A stretch of 64,000 nucleotides of DNA from Yponomeuta sedellus (Eukaryota; Arthropoda; Insecta; Lepidoptera; Yponomeutidae). Under the pieces are notes generated by a model, which searched no databases, had not been told where the DNA came from, and saw only the letters and a program-made list of their open reading frames with translations. Of the stretch, positions 9,533-22,109 are shown piece after piece; position 1 is the first letter of the stretch, and each line of letters starts with the position of its first letter. The DNA lies in contig OW203738.1 in NCBI GenBank assembly GCA_934045075.1, positions 4,579,487 through 4,643,486 on the forward strand, in the 5' to 3' direction. The position numbers and the translations under genes are program-made.

Positions 9533-11825
9533 ATAGAATAACAGGGCTTTCCATTTTCTTTCCTTCCAATCCCAACAAAATATTATTGGCTGCAATTTTA
9601 GCCATTGCGTTTCTGGTTGATATAGTTGCACTCCCCATGTGTGGAATTATATCTGTAAAATAATAAGTTAAAATTTCACTAGATAGGACAAATTTTAAGT
9701 TATGCCTAATGTATAGACTGACGACCTTATCCTTATTATAGCACTTCAAAAACGTTGACTTAAGTATTCTGTGGTGGAAATTTTACAAGAAAAAAACGTT
9801 ACCATAGAACACATTCAATAAAATGCTTGTATAGGAGTGTTTTAGTCAAATCGTAAACAAGACCGAGATTATAAGCGTTTAAAGTACCTACCATACTTAC
9901 AGCAGTTTGGTAAAGAGACCAATGGATGGTCTCTGCTTATAGGTTCAGGAGTAACAACATCAAGACCCGCAGCAAAGATAAGTTTCGATTTTAAAACTTC
10001 ATACAAAGCCTCCTGATCAATTACTCCTGGGGATATAAGTTAAATTCAGTTAAAACCGTCGAAATGCAAGTCGGTCTCGGGGGTTAAGGATATGAAGCAA
10101 AACATGCGATTTTTTCTAGTGGTGGAGGTAAGGAAACTAAAGTATCCACCTAAGGAGTTCACAACTTAGCGCTTGTAGTGGCTATTCCGCCGATGAGGTT
10201 TAAGCTCATACTTTATTCTTAGATGATGATGATTAAGCCTGAATCTTGCCGAGGGACGTATAAAAACTGCATCTTATGAGATTTTTATTCATTTACTTTT
10301 ACATCTGCTAATTAAGCTCACACTTTGTCCCTGCAGGGTAGAAAAAAATACATTTCTTACCTCCCCGTGCAATATTCACCAACACGGAATTTGCTTTCAT
10401 TAAATTCAGCGTCTCTTTGTTAATCATGTGTTTCGTTTCGGCTGTCAAAGGACATCCCAAAATTACAAAGTCACTTTCTTTCAATAATTCTTCAAGAGTT
10501 ACTCGACATACACCCAAAGTTTTGGCTAAAAGTGTAAAATATAATGAAATATAAGTAATAATGAAAATCTAATTTACTTTACTATTACTATTACTTTAGT
10601 ATAATTTATTTATCTATTACTTTTTTAATGACTCGCGGTGCTTATACACAGTTATACATTCAACTTGCCTCATCGCGATTATTTATTTAACCTAAATTAT
10701 CGCGATTAGACCCTTTAAATGTATGACTGTAAAGTTTTGTTGCTGTCAATAGTTCAGAAAATAGTAAAGTCAATACTTATCTTACTAGAATATAAATATT
10801 TATCTTACTAGAAATGGTATTATAGTACTGTAGTGTAAAATATAATAAACGATGACATTAATTTCATACCTTGAGGTTTGTCACTGCGTCCGCAGTAAAG
10901 AAACTTTGCTACGTCAAATCCTTTCAGTCTACGTACAATAGCTTGACCAATCCCACCGAAACCAATTAAGCCCACGGTGCTATTAGCTATATCCTGTCCA
11001 AGCGTCCAGTTGACTCCGTACTTCCATTGGCCACTGTATGATTGAGAATGATTTATTATTGAAAACTACAGTTTATGAGGAGTTTAAAGGTCACGGGAAC
11101 ATTGTTATTTACCTTTCTAATTCGGCTACACCTTCTTTGAATCTCCTGGCTGCAGCAATCAGTAAACCTAATGCGATATCAGCAACAGCATCGTCGAGAA
11201 CTTTGGGCACGTTGCCTAATAATAGGGAGCGCGATTTCACAGCGTCAAAATCTATATGGTCCAAGCCGGAGGACATCGTTGAAATCACCATGAGTTGAGG
11301 GCCTGTAAAATTTTGAAATCTTTATCCCATATATCTTAATTGTTACACTTATAAAGAAGTAAAATTATTTTTGTAACTGAAATAAATATAAATAGGAGGC
11401 GTTTTGCCCGTGGGTCACAGAATCGGCTAATTCAAGAAAAATAAATTATCAAAATACCTATAAGTAAATACATATTTACAAACATAAAACGTAGATAGCA
11501 AATCCATACCTGCTAAATTAAGTATTTCTTCAGTTAACTTTTGTTTTGTGTTCCATATTAAGGCGTCTACACCCTTAATATTTTTCTTAACCTCAGGCAT
11601 ATGTTCTGGCTCCCAGTCTAAATATGGCACGACGTACACTTCCAAACTTAAAGGACATAAAATACATAATAAACATTTTATAAGGATAACCATTTAATAA
11701 ATTTTACAATAATATTAATCAAAAGTCTAAAAGAAATTATGAACAGATACTTACGATTTTTTCAACAACTCCAAAGCTACAGTTGGGTAGCTTCGGTTTA
11801 CTATTAGTACTCGTTTTGTTGCCAT
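9531..11825 (-). CDS. GRHPR: GRHPR-like glyoxylate/hydroxypyruvate reductase, copy B (complete, 324 aa)
   Basis: Complete paralogue lying upstream of copy A on the same strand. Exons: 11755-11825, 11510-11646, 11113-11302, 10870-11033, 10361-10525, 9901-10026 and 9531-9652. All junctions are GT-AG and total 975 nt, i.e. 324 codons plus stop, close to the 328 residues of human GRHPR. Seen: substrate-side loop STMSSG at residues 77-82; nucleotide-binding motif GFGGIG at 157-162; Arg182 after the second beta strand, a position linked to NADPH preference in this family; NIARGG with catalytic Arg241; Asp265 and Glu270 in GLDVVTPEP; His289 in PHMGSAT, the proton donor. Exons 3 and 4 are exactly as long as in copy A (190 and 164 nt), which shows tandem duplication. 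By eye, 30 of 54 residues in exon 4 match copy A. No targeting peptide is evident, so probably cytosolic. Intact and likely functional. Confidence 0.95.
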
Positions 11826-14340
11826 ATTTGTTTTAATTTTAATTGGTATAAAAGCCTGTATCTAGGAGTAGGAAGACTTATAACGTATTTATGTGGTGTC
11901 GGCTCCTGGACTAGATTAGATGGCTAATTCTGTTCTGCCCTCCTATTACGTAGCACTCCACACTATCGAGTGAAGCATTTAGAGGACTCCTAAGTGTCAA
12001 AAAATGTATGCATTTGACCACTATTTGACAGGCGGAGTAGCTTAAAAAAAGTAAAAATCAACGTCAGTCGACTCGGTGGACACTTACGTAATAATGCCCC
12101 TGATTCTGTGGAATAAATAAGGAGTTTAACCTCACAGAATTATATTATTTCTAAGATCATATAAATTACAATATTTAATACAAATTATTTGGTACATTGC
12201 TTTTTATCGAAATCACATAAATGACTTGAGTTTGCTCTTACATAGGTACTTATCTTATCACGACGGGCGTTCTCGAAATAATGAACGAACGAAGAGACTG
12301 CAAACAAGCGAAGCGACGACGGAACTACGTAGTATCTCTATAAAACTATCGGCCTTATTTATAAAAACACGATTACTTCCTGTTTTGTTTAATCTGTGAT
12401 TACTCCTTTGCCTCAGACAGAACAATACATACCAGGGATGTTAGATGCCAACTTTTGAATTATGGCACCAGACGCTCAAAATTATGGTATTTTTGAAAAA
12501 AATAAGGTACGGGTAGGAAAACTCTTACAGATCTAATAAATTAGGCAGGTCCTATTAATTAAAGTATTAAAATTTCTTCAAATTTTTCATAAATTGTTCA
12601 AACAAACACTCTACTCGCTTTTTTCTTTTTAGTCTGTGCTATTCACTACTTCTGACTAGGTTCAACTTTTTGAAGATTCACCTGTGAAGTTCACTTACAA
12701 TCTACAGACTACAAAAACTATCACAGATATGAACGTTCCTAACAACTTACTGAACGAAATGAATGAATGATTTTTTAGTGTTGCTAGGTATCGTCTCTCG
12801 TCAACAGCAAAAGCGAAAGATGAAAATATGTGATGCAAAAGTGCTTGTGATCAAAAAATGGCAAAATTATGGTACTTTCGCGTACCATAGTGGATGTATC
12901 ATGGTACATGGTACGAACAACTGAATTATGGTACATGTACCATAATTATGACACGTATAACATCCCTGATACATACCTACTTTGCCTGTGCCTTTGTCTT
13001 AGGCGGCCACACGGATGTCAAAAAAAGATCCGTGTGCGGCCAGTACACAATGGCCCATGATGGCCCACTGCTCGCCATTGCCAATCGTAGGCCACGATCA
13101 CTATTATCATAAGATAAGACAACTCGACAGAGTCATTAGACATTTATTTTCTCATTCAAATTAAATCTGGCATCGCGTTCACAATACAGATTTTGGCTGT
13201 CGCTCGACTTATTACGTAGAATTCAATCGTATACGACGTATTTGCTAATGAAGTGAGAATTGGCTCCCTGGTTTTGTTCCTTCCTTCGTGCATCCTTTTT
13301 TCCTCCTACATTTTCTCTCAATTGTTTTTCCAAAATCTTATAGCTTTGCTGTTCCTCAAAATGTAAATCATATAATATTGCCGTGAAAAACCTATGTTTC
13401 GCCCTCTGCCGTCGAGTAGGAAGCTCAAGGCTTTCACTTTCCTGTGTGCTGATTCACCGATAGTCTGAAACTAACTTTATGGAAAAAGTACCCAATTAAA
13501 CTCTGATTCGCTGTTTAGCTGTTTCAAACTAGGCATATCTTATGCTTTTGATGAGATGTAACTATGTAAGTAAGATCTTAAAACGCCTACGAGGTGCAAG
13601 TGTAAGTTTATTTATGTAAGTAGGTACCTACATCGCAGATAGGTAATAAAAAAGTAATACCTATGATTTCTTTGTACGCTTTTGTGACGATAAAAATATT
13701 CCATACGCGTCAAATAGAGAACCTCCTCGGTTTTTTTAAATCTGTTGGGCAAACGAACAAGTGCGATCCCCGAGCAAGCAAGTGCCCCCTGAGGTGCCTA
13801 AGTTGCCCCGGACCCCCGACGATTTTTTCGCCATTTTCTATCGCGAAATGTTCTTCAATCAATAAATTTTACTGAAATCACAGAGGAAATTAGCTGTTGG
13901 AAGCGACTTCATTCGCGAGGAAATTTCGATGTGTTTTTCCGGGATAAATATAAGCCTATGTGAAATTCCTGACTTATTATAATCGAGATTTGTACCAAAT
14001 TTGATTCAGATCCCGACGGGCCTTCTGACGTGAGTTTTTGTACATTTTATTTCATTTACCCCCCACCTCCTACAGCTAAAATTAGTTGAGGTATGTGAGT
14101 AAAAATTTAAGACTAAAAGAAAATAGAAAACTACGGTACAATGCGGCTACGGTGCGGTAAAAAAAAATAGCATAACAAAATATACACAATGCTACTTAGT
14201 AATAATTATCTACTAAAATAGCTAACCTAACGTAAAACGTCAAACAGAACTCTGAACACTGGAAAAAATCAATGGTGGTCCTAAAACAAATGTTGCGTGG
14301 CAAAATAGCCAGGTGTCTGACTAAAAGATGGTAAAAATGT
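11826..14340. other. Upstream region of copy B, no gene recognised
   Basis: Holds the presumed promoter of copy B. 12430-12970 has many repeats of the words ATTATGG and GTACCATA. A hairpin, GGCCACACGGAT against ATCCGTGTGCGGCC, spans 13005-13041. 13660-13760 resembles the GAGAACCTCCTC repeat at 54700. Confidence 0.4.
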
Positions 14341-14859
14341 TAAAGATCAGTGGGGCTCAAAAAATCAGTGCAGGTGCCCGATCCAATCATTTCAAGTTTC
14401 GGCCAAAAGACAGCTGAGCGACGAAAAAAACTGTCGAAATTAAGGAAGGAAGGCATTAGCGCTACGATGGGATTGCTGGGCTTCCCTCGCCAAATTGAGC
14501 ATCGTAAATTTTATGGGTACTTACATAATGATTGTGAGTTAGTATTTTTCTCTGGGTTCCTTACCTCAAAAAGACAAATGGAACCCGTTTTACTTTTTTT
14601 TTTAGGACCACTTTTCTTCGTCCGTCCGGATGTCCGTCAAGACCCTCGGTATCTTGGAAACGCGTGGAGGTATCGGGTTGGGAGCTATTTGTATACTCAG
14701 GTCTGCAGTCCTTTGAAGTTGAGAAACAATCAAACTTTTAAGTTAACGCAAAAAAAAATTTACTACCGTGGCCGCAGAAAACGTAGGTATATTTCGACTC
14801 TTGGTCCACAGCTCGGTCTTTTAACGAAGTTAGGGAAAATCGCGGAAAACTATCACTAT

Positions 14860-15113
14860 CCCTACTAATATTATTATAAACGCGAAAGTTTGTAAGTATG
14901 GATGAATCTTTGTTACTGTTTCACGTAAAAACTACTGAATATATTTTAATTAAACTTTACAATAATATAGCTTATACATCAGAATAACACATAGGCTACA
15001 TTTAATAAAGATATTGTGTGAATTGTCCAAAACATGACGATATCTGTCAAGCAAGTAGGAAAAAATCTACCCGATTATCCTGCGCAGACGAAGCCGCGGG
15101 CACCAGCTGGCGT
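14860..15113 (+). mobile_element. Lep1/Helitron-like non-autonomous element
   Basis: Starts at CTACTAATATTATTATAAAC and ends with GACGAAGCCGCGGGCACCAG. The same element in the opposite orientation lies at 50269-50517. The 172-codon ORF just before it (14350-14868) runs into the repeat and matches nothing I know. Confidence 0.6.
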
Positions 15114-16560
15114 TTAATAATTGTAAGACCTACCTGAAAAGTACGGAATCCTCAGTGCCAGAGTTCGACTCGCACTTCGCCGTTTTACATATACTTAGCT
15201 ATGGATTTATTCCAAATACAAGCCAAAAAACCGCAAGTGGTTAATTGTTAAATTCGGATTGGGTTTTGATTACTTACGTAAATTTTACCAGACACTGAAG
15301 TGTCCTCATTGTTATTGTTTGGGAGTTTAGACACCACAAATCTGTGGTAGTCTGTTGTGACGTACCTCTGGTACAATTACAAGATTTAATTTAATAGAGA
15401 CGCTCTTCCTCTATGAGAGGAAAACGTAAGGTTTTATTACCTACGGATTAACTCTTTACTAAATGATATACTTAACTTAAAAAACAACGTTTTACCTCTT
15501 TGAAAAGTAGTATTTCTAAAAAATTACAACCTTTATTATAAAAACACAATTCCTCAAAACGTTCACTAAAATATTCTGTGGAGGAAATTTTACAAGAAAG
15601 AATCATAAACACAGATTTAAAAAATGCGGGAGTGTTTAATGGAATAGTGGTTTTATAAATAATGACGTCACATTATCTCTAGAAGTTTAGACATGTTTCG
15701 AAACTAACAAGTAGCTATTAGATAGGTACCTATAAGCATACTTTGCTTATAGAAAACAATAAGCAGAGTAAAAGTACAGAATAGACCATAGAAACCCACA
15801 TAAACCAGGAAACTTTATTACTTAAACCGAACTAGGTACTTACTGGTACTTAATTAGGTACTTACTTATCTTTGTGGCTTCAAATAAAGGTCTCTCTCTC
15901 TCTCTAATTAGACAATTCTCACCTAGTTAAGTGAAACGGAAAACAATAATTAACTGTGTCAAACATCTGCTCCATAATTGCCAACTTTTAGTAGCAAATC
16001 ATCGAGAAATACCAGAAAAACTTCTTAATCGTTAACATGACGTCGAAACCTTCGTGAAGCATTAACTTATGTTGACAGCTAACCAAATAAAACCACTGAC
16101 TAATAACCTATGGGTCAAAGTTGACATTCAGCTAAAAGTGGCAAAAACATTAGTCCACATTGCCGTCTCTATCGTTTTTTTTGAGTGTGTATGCGAGCAT
16201 TTGAATACTCGACTCGTAAAATTGAGTATTTTGTAAAAAAATACATTGATTGTAACAGCAAGAAACTAAGGATGTTTTAGCCAACGTTCTTGTGTGAAAA
16301 AATGTAGGTACCTATGTAAATTTGTAACATCGATAAGCATTAGATACTTTCAAAAGCGCGACACATTTACTGAAAAAAATTCTAAACAGGTAGAAAAATC
16401 ACTTCTAAGTTTTAAAAATTAAAATAGTTGGCGATGCGATTTTCTCTTAATTGATTTATACAAACCTACAAAATACAAAATGTTTATTTTAACCACAAAA
16501 ACACAGCATTGTCTTTATGTTACATTGAGTATAGAAGCAGAAGCTACATTATAAAGGTGT
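15114..16560. other. No gene or clear repeat seen
   Basis: AT-rich sequence with a short TC microsatellite near 15893-15905. ORFs are short and unrecognised. Confidence 0.4.
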
Positions 16561-16688
16561 TACAGTTTTTATGGCAGTGTTTACTACGAATCTAATTTAC
16601 TGTGGTCTTCACACTAGGTTATTCCTGTATCGTGGAGACCAATTCCTTTACCAATGGCTTTATGAAGTCATAGAAAGTACATTAGATT

Positions 16689-16975
16689 GCTGGGGCACGG
16701 GTCTCTTCCTGCATCGCAGGAAGGTTAGGCCATACTCCACCACGGGGGCCAAGTCCGGGTTGGTGAGAAGTTATCAAGCTGCCCATTAGGCCTCTGCCAT
16801 TACAAGACAGCCGGCACCAACGGCTTAACGTGCCTTGCGAAGCACGGAAGCGCTCGGAAAAATGCCACTAGCGGTAGTCACGGGACGGTGACTCATCCTG
16901 CACCTGATCGCGCCTGTTGTTGCTGAACTCAAGTGATTGATTCCAATCACTCGGTTCGCCTAGGCCACGAGCGTA
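16689..16975 (+). repeat. SINE-E-type interspersed repeat
   Basis: Long copy: TGCTGGGGCACGGGTCTCTT through TAACGTGCCTTGCGAAGCAC and GATTGATTCCAATCACTCGG to the CCACGAGCG end. Non-coding. Confidence 0.7.
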
Positions 16976-17159
16976 TATTATATACTAGAATTTAATTATG
17001 AATAATACACAGAGACAAATAAACTAGTTAAGCAGTGCTCAGACTATTAAAGGTATTTAAGTTACTATAAAGTTACCACATTTATCAAAAGTAAAGTCAA
17101 AAGTGAGGTCCTTGAGAAGTATGTGTAGTGTTTGTTACTTTGAATGATAGCCTATCCTA

Positions 17160-17530
17160 TCATTGATAGGTTACGCAATAGTCTGAGAACGTTGTGGACT
17201 GAAAGAGGATAATAGTGATGTAGCAATTGAGAAAGAAATGTTGCGTTGGTTTGGACATGTGGAGAGGATGAAGGAAGAAAGATTGACGAAACAAATATAT
17301 AATGCGAATGTGGGTGGAAGCGGTAAGGGATGTCCCAGGCGGACATACTTCGACGAAATAGGGGATGTATTAGCAAAGGGGAAGATAAAAGGTACCCGGA
17401 ACCGGCGTGCGTGCATGCAACGATTTATGAACGTTGATGAAGCGAAGGTGATCTGTCAGGATCGTGGCAGTCCCTGGTACTGCCTACCCCTCTGGGATAC
17501 AGGCGTGAGGTTATGTTATGTTTGTTGTTA
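17160..17530 (+). pseudogene. LINE ORF2 C-terminal fragment
   Basis: Best-preserved copy of this ending. The plus strand reads MLRWFGHVERMKEERLTKQI, then [19 protein letters not shown] and [20 protein letters not shown], and ends in the GGGATACAGGCGTGAGGTTA tail. Upstream codons contain stops, so it is a 5'-truncated dead copy. Confidence 0.75.
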
Positions 17531-18280
17531 TAAAAAGTATATATTTTTTAACAATAAGCCCGAAGTAACACCATTTCATGAATGTTCAAGGATGAATGCA
17601 AAAACCTATTTCGCTTCACCTTTCTACGGGGATGTTTCATTCAACGGCGGTTTATCTTCAGCTGTTTACTTTAAATTCGACAGTTGTTTCTTCTACAAAA
17701 TAAAAGCAACCACATAAAGTATCGCCCTCCTTACGAAAAAACATTGCTTTTTGTGTCACACACACACCTACAGCAAACCACACATCTGCTCTTATAAATA
17801 ATTTTCGAGAAACTTATCTTAACAGCGGTGTAAGGCAGCGGTTCTTAGGTAAACTTAAGCTTGTTTATTTCTTTTTGTTGCTACAGGATGTCATGATGAT
17901 GGGTCACTCGGGTGTATTAGGCTCACTACATGAACTTCACATCACATATTATGGCTGTAAATGAAACTAGAATAATTATACCTTACGTCCTTCGCAAATT
18001 TTATTTTCTTTTTAGGAACTTCACTCAGTTCATTTCATAGCAGTTCCCATCTTTTTTTTTTCTGTCACCCCCGTTTTTCCCTCTACCCCCCGAGCGGAAC
18101 CAAAAATAAAAATCTAACTTACCCGACCTTCAACCCTCAATCTGAAAACGGCCAGCGACATCTAGAGGGCAGCGCACATCACAAGGATTCCATATGAAAT
18201 TAATGATTTGAAATGAAATGAAAAGATTTTATTCAAAGTAGCGCAGAAACTACGGCTTAATGAACGTTACAAGTCAAACT

Positions 18281-18590
18281 AGAGTGCTTAGTGCGAGTTT
18301 TTTAACTACTCGATCGCGTTAACGTAAACTCATATTTCTATGGCATCGAGGAAGCGCCACCTAGCGACAAGTATGGAAATTAAAATTGCTGAGTGCGAGT
18401 TGTGATGGTGTACGTTGAGAAGTGAACACGTTTACCAGCCAAAACACGAATAAACGCGAGTGCGAATTGTACTGTGACAGCGTTTTGCCAGTTCGAACGG
18501 TTAACTTACTCATACTCACTACTCAATGCTCGATTAACGCGGCAGTAAAGTTATTCGATTGGATCTGTCAAACTCGCACTAAGCACTCTG
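18281..18590. mobile_element. MITE-D, copy 1 (310 bp, perfect TIRs)
   Basis: Ends AGTGCTTAGTGCGAGTTT and its inverse AAACTCGCACTAAGCACT. The interior is non-autonomous. The 62-codon ORF inside (18422-18610) recurs in every copy, including in the other orientation, so it is a property of the repeat. The host repeat flanking it has an empty counterpart near 20880. Confidence 0.8.
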
Positions 18591-18599
18591 GTGTCTATT

Positions 18600-20177
18600 T
18601 AAAAATCTAGACCATTTGACTTCACTTGAAGCTTCAAGTTTCTCCACAGCTAGATAGATAGGATGGTAAGAATAAGTAAAAGTAAGATTACATGTAAAAA
18701 TATAGGTACTACATTGGCGGCGTTATTACAAAAAGCAATTGCTCCAGGCAACTAAGACAGGTACAACGTCAACAATCACGACTTTCCAGAACATGAATTG
18801 TCAAATTGTGAAATTTTAGCGCCACAAAACGAATGACTCGCACCGTCGCTAATCTATGCACTTTAAGAACTATTCGCCAGTAAAAATGATTCATTGATTC
18901 AGTTTCCCACTGCAGGAATAGTTTGTGTAGAGTTAAAAAAAAATCGTTTTTAAAAATATGATCGATAATTTTAGGCAGGTTGCAGATTTAGGTCTTGGAA
19001 TGGTAGTTCGTATCAGTCATCCTAAGTTCTAGGGTGTTATTTATAAAAAGTAATTCTTTGAATCACTCCTCAAAAGCAGTTTAAACTTGTCTTTCTCTTT
19101 ACCCAAGACAATTTGAGCCGCATTTCCCAATTTTAAAAGTGATGCATAGAATTTTCATCTAACTTACGCGTGGTACACAGAAGTTTATACAGATTTTGGT
19201 AGACGAGCGCTACGACTGTCAAGAAAGATGTTAGCTTGACAGCCTAACATACAATGGAAGCCTACCAATAGGACTTACTACCTACTATGTCATTCCGAGA
19301 CAACGTTCAACCAACAAGTCTCGCACTTTACTCGAGTGTGTGTGCAATAAAACACGTGTGAATTGGTCAGACGAAGCGCCACCGCGGTGGGCCGCGGGCT
19401 TGCTCCAAGGTTGGGGAGACCGACGGAGAAGCGAACTTCTTTTTAACTCTTTTTCGAGTCATCCGAGACCACGGCACCTGAAAAAGTGCCGAAACGTCGG
19501 AAAATTGTAAAAAATGTATATAAACGAGTAAAATCCGTATAAAAACAGTTTTCATTATGTCTAAGTGCTCGTGTTAACCTTAGAAAATACTATTCTTTTT
19601 AACTTGTCAAAATTTTTTTTAGTTAGACGTGCTAAGCAAGCTTGGCTCTTTCAATTTCTTTTTGTAATAAGACTGCAACTGAGCGACATTTGTTCATACG
19701 ACGGCCGACCAACGCGTACCAAATTTACAAAAACTAGCCCCAGGTTTTTTATATACTAACAACCTGTTAATCTACAGTTCTACAATCTACTTGACAGTTC
19801 AATCTACTATTGTCAGTTGGCCACAGGGCATAAAAAACCAACTAACAACAGATCCTTAGTGTCCGAAAAATCGGTGGCAAATGTCTTGTCTATAACGTTA
19901 TCGACCAATGAGAAACATCCTTAGGCCGCGTCAACGTATATATCGACAGAAAATATGAAATAAAACCCACACATCATTTGCAAAACTGCTAATGCAGTTT
20001 ACCGACAAGCTCTTGGTAGCTATTTTGATATACATATTATAAAGTTACACAATTTACACAACCAACAGTATCGATAGTAGGTACTTTCTGAATCTGAAAC
20101 ATAGGATGGAATTACAAGCTGCTTGAAACGAAGCATTTTTTTAAATTGTTCTTTTTTGAGACTTTTATTACATACCT
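18600..20177. other. No gene; contains second stem-loop copy
   Basis: Holds the conserved stem-loop at 19463-19500 (CCGAGACCACGGCACC ... GTGCCGAAACGTCGG) and the ACGAGTAAAATCCGT-like flank. The rest is unrecognised. Confidence 0.4.
19463..19500 (+). other. Conserved stem-loop, second copy
   Basis: CCGA/TCGG outer stem, GACCAC/GAAACG internal loop, GGCAC/GTGCC inner stem, CTGAAAAA loop. Compare 3570-3609. Confidence 0.5.
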
Positions 20178-20395
20178 AACTTAGCCCCGCGGTGTTACCG
20201 GCGGTTTATACTATAGATTTTACCATGGGGATAAGATATTTTCCCGCAGTAAAACGTAGCCTATGTGTTAATCCAGGGTGTCAGCTAACTCAATACAAAA
20301 TTTTATTAAAATCGCTCCAGCCGTTTAGACGTGAAGAAGTAACAAACATACATACTCAAACTTTCGCCTTTATAATATTAGTGTGTTTATATTAG
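20178..20395 (-). mobile_element. Lep1/Helitron-like non-autonomous element
   Basis: Same conserved stretches as 7610-7835 (GTAGCCTATGTGTTAATCC, AAAATCGCTCCAGCCGTTTA, AATATTAGTGTG). Confidence 0.5.
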
Positions 20396-21113
20396 ATATA
20401 ATGGTGACGTGATGTGATGTGATTGTTCGTTATTAATTAACTCCTCAGGAAGGCTTTTGTAAATGCTAGGAACCAAGCAATTACCTAGCCTAGATCATAG
20501 TCTGTTGATCCTCTGGATCCTCCCGGTCCCGTCCTAAGCTCATGTCCACAAGAAGCTCATAACTTGCACCGCACAATATTGGCCAGTGCAAGTGCGAGCG
20601 AGCATCGAGCCAATTTCACAGATTCGTCACCGATTAGCACGCGCCGCACACTCGACACACGAAGGAATGGATACTTGCGATTCCTTCAAAATGCACGACA
20701 CTTTTCAGGCAGAGAATGCAGGATGTGATAAATTGTAGAATGTAACCTTGGGCCTGATAGGCCTGTTGCGTAATACTAAAATTCATGTTTTACTATGACA
20801 ATTCGATAAAATGAAATGAAATGAAAAGGTTCAAAGTAGCACAGAAACTGCGGCTTAATGAACGTTTCAATTCAAACTAGGTGTCCATTTCAAAATCTAG
20901 ATCATTTTGGAGAAAAATGGACAAAAAAACTCCAAACTTAGTCTTTTCAATGCATGGCATAGTGATAAGATAAGATAAAGTTTATTCGTCCAAAGCACAA
21001 GTATAAATTACTTAGATTGTATGCTACATTGACATATAGCGGAATAAGACACAGATTAACAAAACGACTGTGCTACGCAACGTACCTCGCCTTGTCATAA
21101 TAAAAGACTGGCA

Positions 21114-21157
21114 GGGCAGAGTTTCATAAAACTACAATGTTTTATGAAACTCTGCCC
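21114..21157. repeat. Perfect 19-bp inverted repeat with 6-nt loop
   Basis: GGGCAGAGTTTCATAAAAC, loop TACAAT, then its exact inverse. A related single arm appears near 21990. Confidence 0.8.
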
Positions 21158-21729
21158 GGAATCTAACTAAAATATTAGTGCATTTTCTGCATGCATGAGA
21201 ATTTACTACGAACAACGGGTGAGCTGATAAACTAACATGTCAATTGTGAGCTTTTAACCCGAGACACTCTTCTTCTCTTTCTCCACCACTTCGAGGAAGA
21301 GAAGAAGAGGTGCTAAGAAGTGTTGGTTTCTCATATTGTTATGTATCATTGAACTACCTATGGCTTGATTTGTCTTCCTTAATAGAGTTCAAAAGTGCAA
21401 ATGAACCGCCTCTAGACATAGAGCATAAGCAGCCAATCCTGACCGAGCCTACTGTGGAGAAGAGTGATGGCGCCATCGCGGCGGCGCGATTCCAACAAAC
21501 ATGGTCCGTCTGTACCCACCTTATGTCCACACATAAATGGATCTATACCTAAGTACTTTTACCATTAAGTGCTAAGCTAGATCGCCGACTGCGAAGCTAA
21601 TTAACACCCAGAAAGTTGGAAGTTTCAGTTTATGTTCGTGCAATAAAGTGTCACTGGGTTAGATTCTCGCTGGAGGCCATCGTAGGTACTTGTACAAATA
21701 GCCTCTCATGTTTGCGATGTCTTGGCATG

Positions 21730-21977
21730 ACGGCCTCGGTGGCGTAACGGTGTGGCACGCTGACTATAAAGCCGAAGATGTCGGGTTCGATCCCCGGCCG
21801 GGTCAAACTAGGAAACGAACTTTTCTAGTTTATCTCGGTCTTGGATGTTATCTAAGTATTAAATCGTATTAAATCTATCGTCGAGTTAGCACCTATAACA
21901 CAAGTCATTTAGTTGTACTTAGTATACGGCTAACGGGAGCTGTGTAATATGTCCATGAATATTTATTTATCTATCTA
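21730..21977 (+). repeat. SINE-B, intact tRNA-derived SINE with 10-bp target duplication
   Basis: tRNA-like head GGCCTCGGTGGCGTAACGG with box B GGTTCGATCCC, then a body ending in an ATTTATTTATCTATC tail. TCTTGGCATG is duplicated at 21720-21729 and 21978-21987. Confidence 0.8.
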
Positions 21978-22109
21978 TCTTGGCATGTGGACTGTTTCAT
22001 AAAACTACAATTCATGATTTTCTCCGATAATTCGATTATACGATCTAGACCGACTCCCATCGTTGCAGAAGTCCCACAACATATTGCTATGCTGTATATC
22101 CTTTACAAA

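Noticed and set aside
13005..13041. Hairpin GGCCACACGGAT as a transcription terminator or operator
   Set aside because: Bacterial-type terminators are not expected in this eukaryotic DNA, and there is no gene next to it.
14350..14868. 172-codon plus-strand ORF, the second longest open frame in the window
   Set aside because: No recognisable domain, no exon-like boundaries, and its end runs into the Lep1/Helitron-like repeat. Probably chance within repeat DNA.
18422..18610. Repeated 62-codon ORF (also at 31192, 33224 and 57786)
   Set aside because: It recurs only as part of MITE-D and is not conserved at the protein level beyond the DNA identity.
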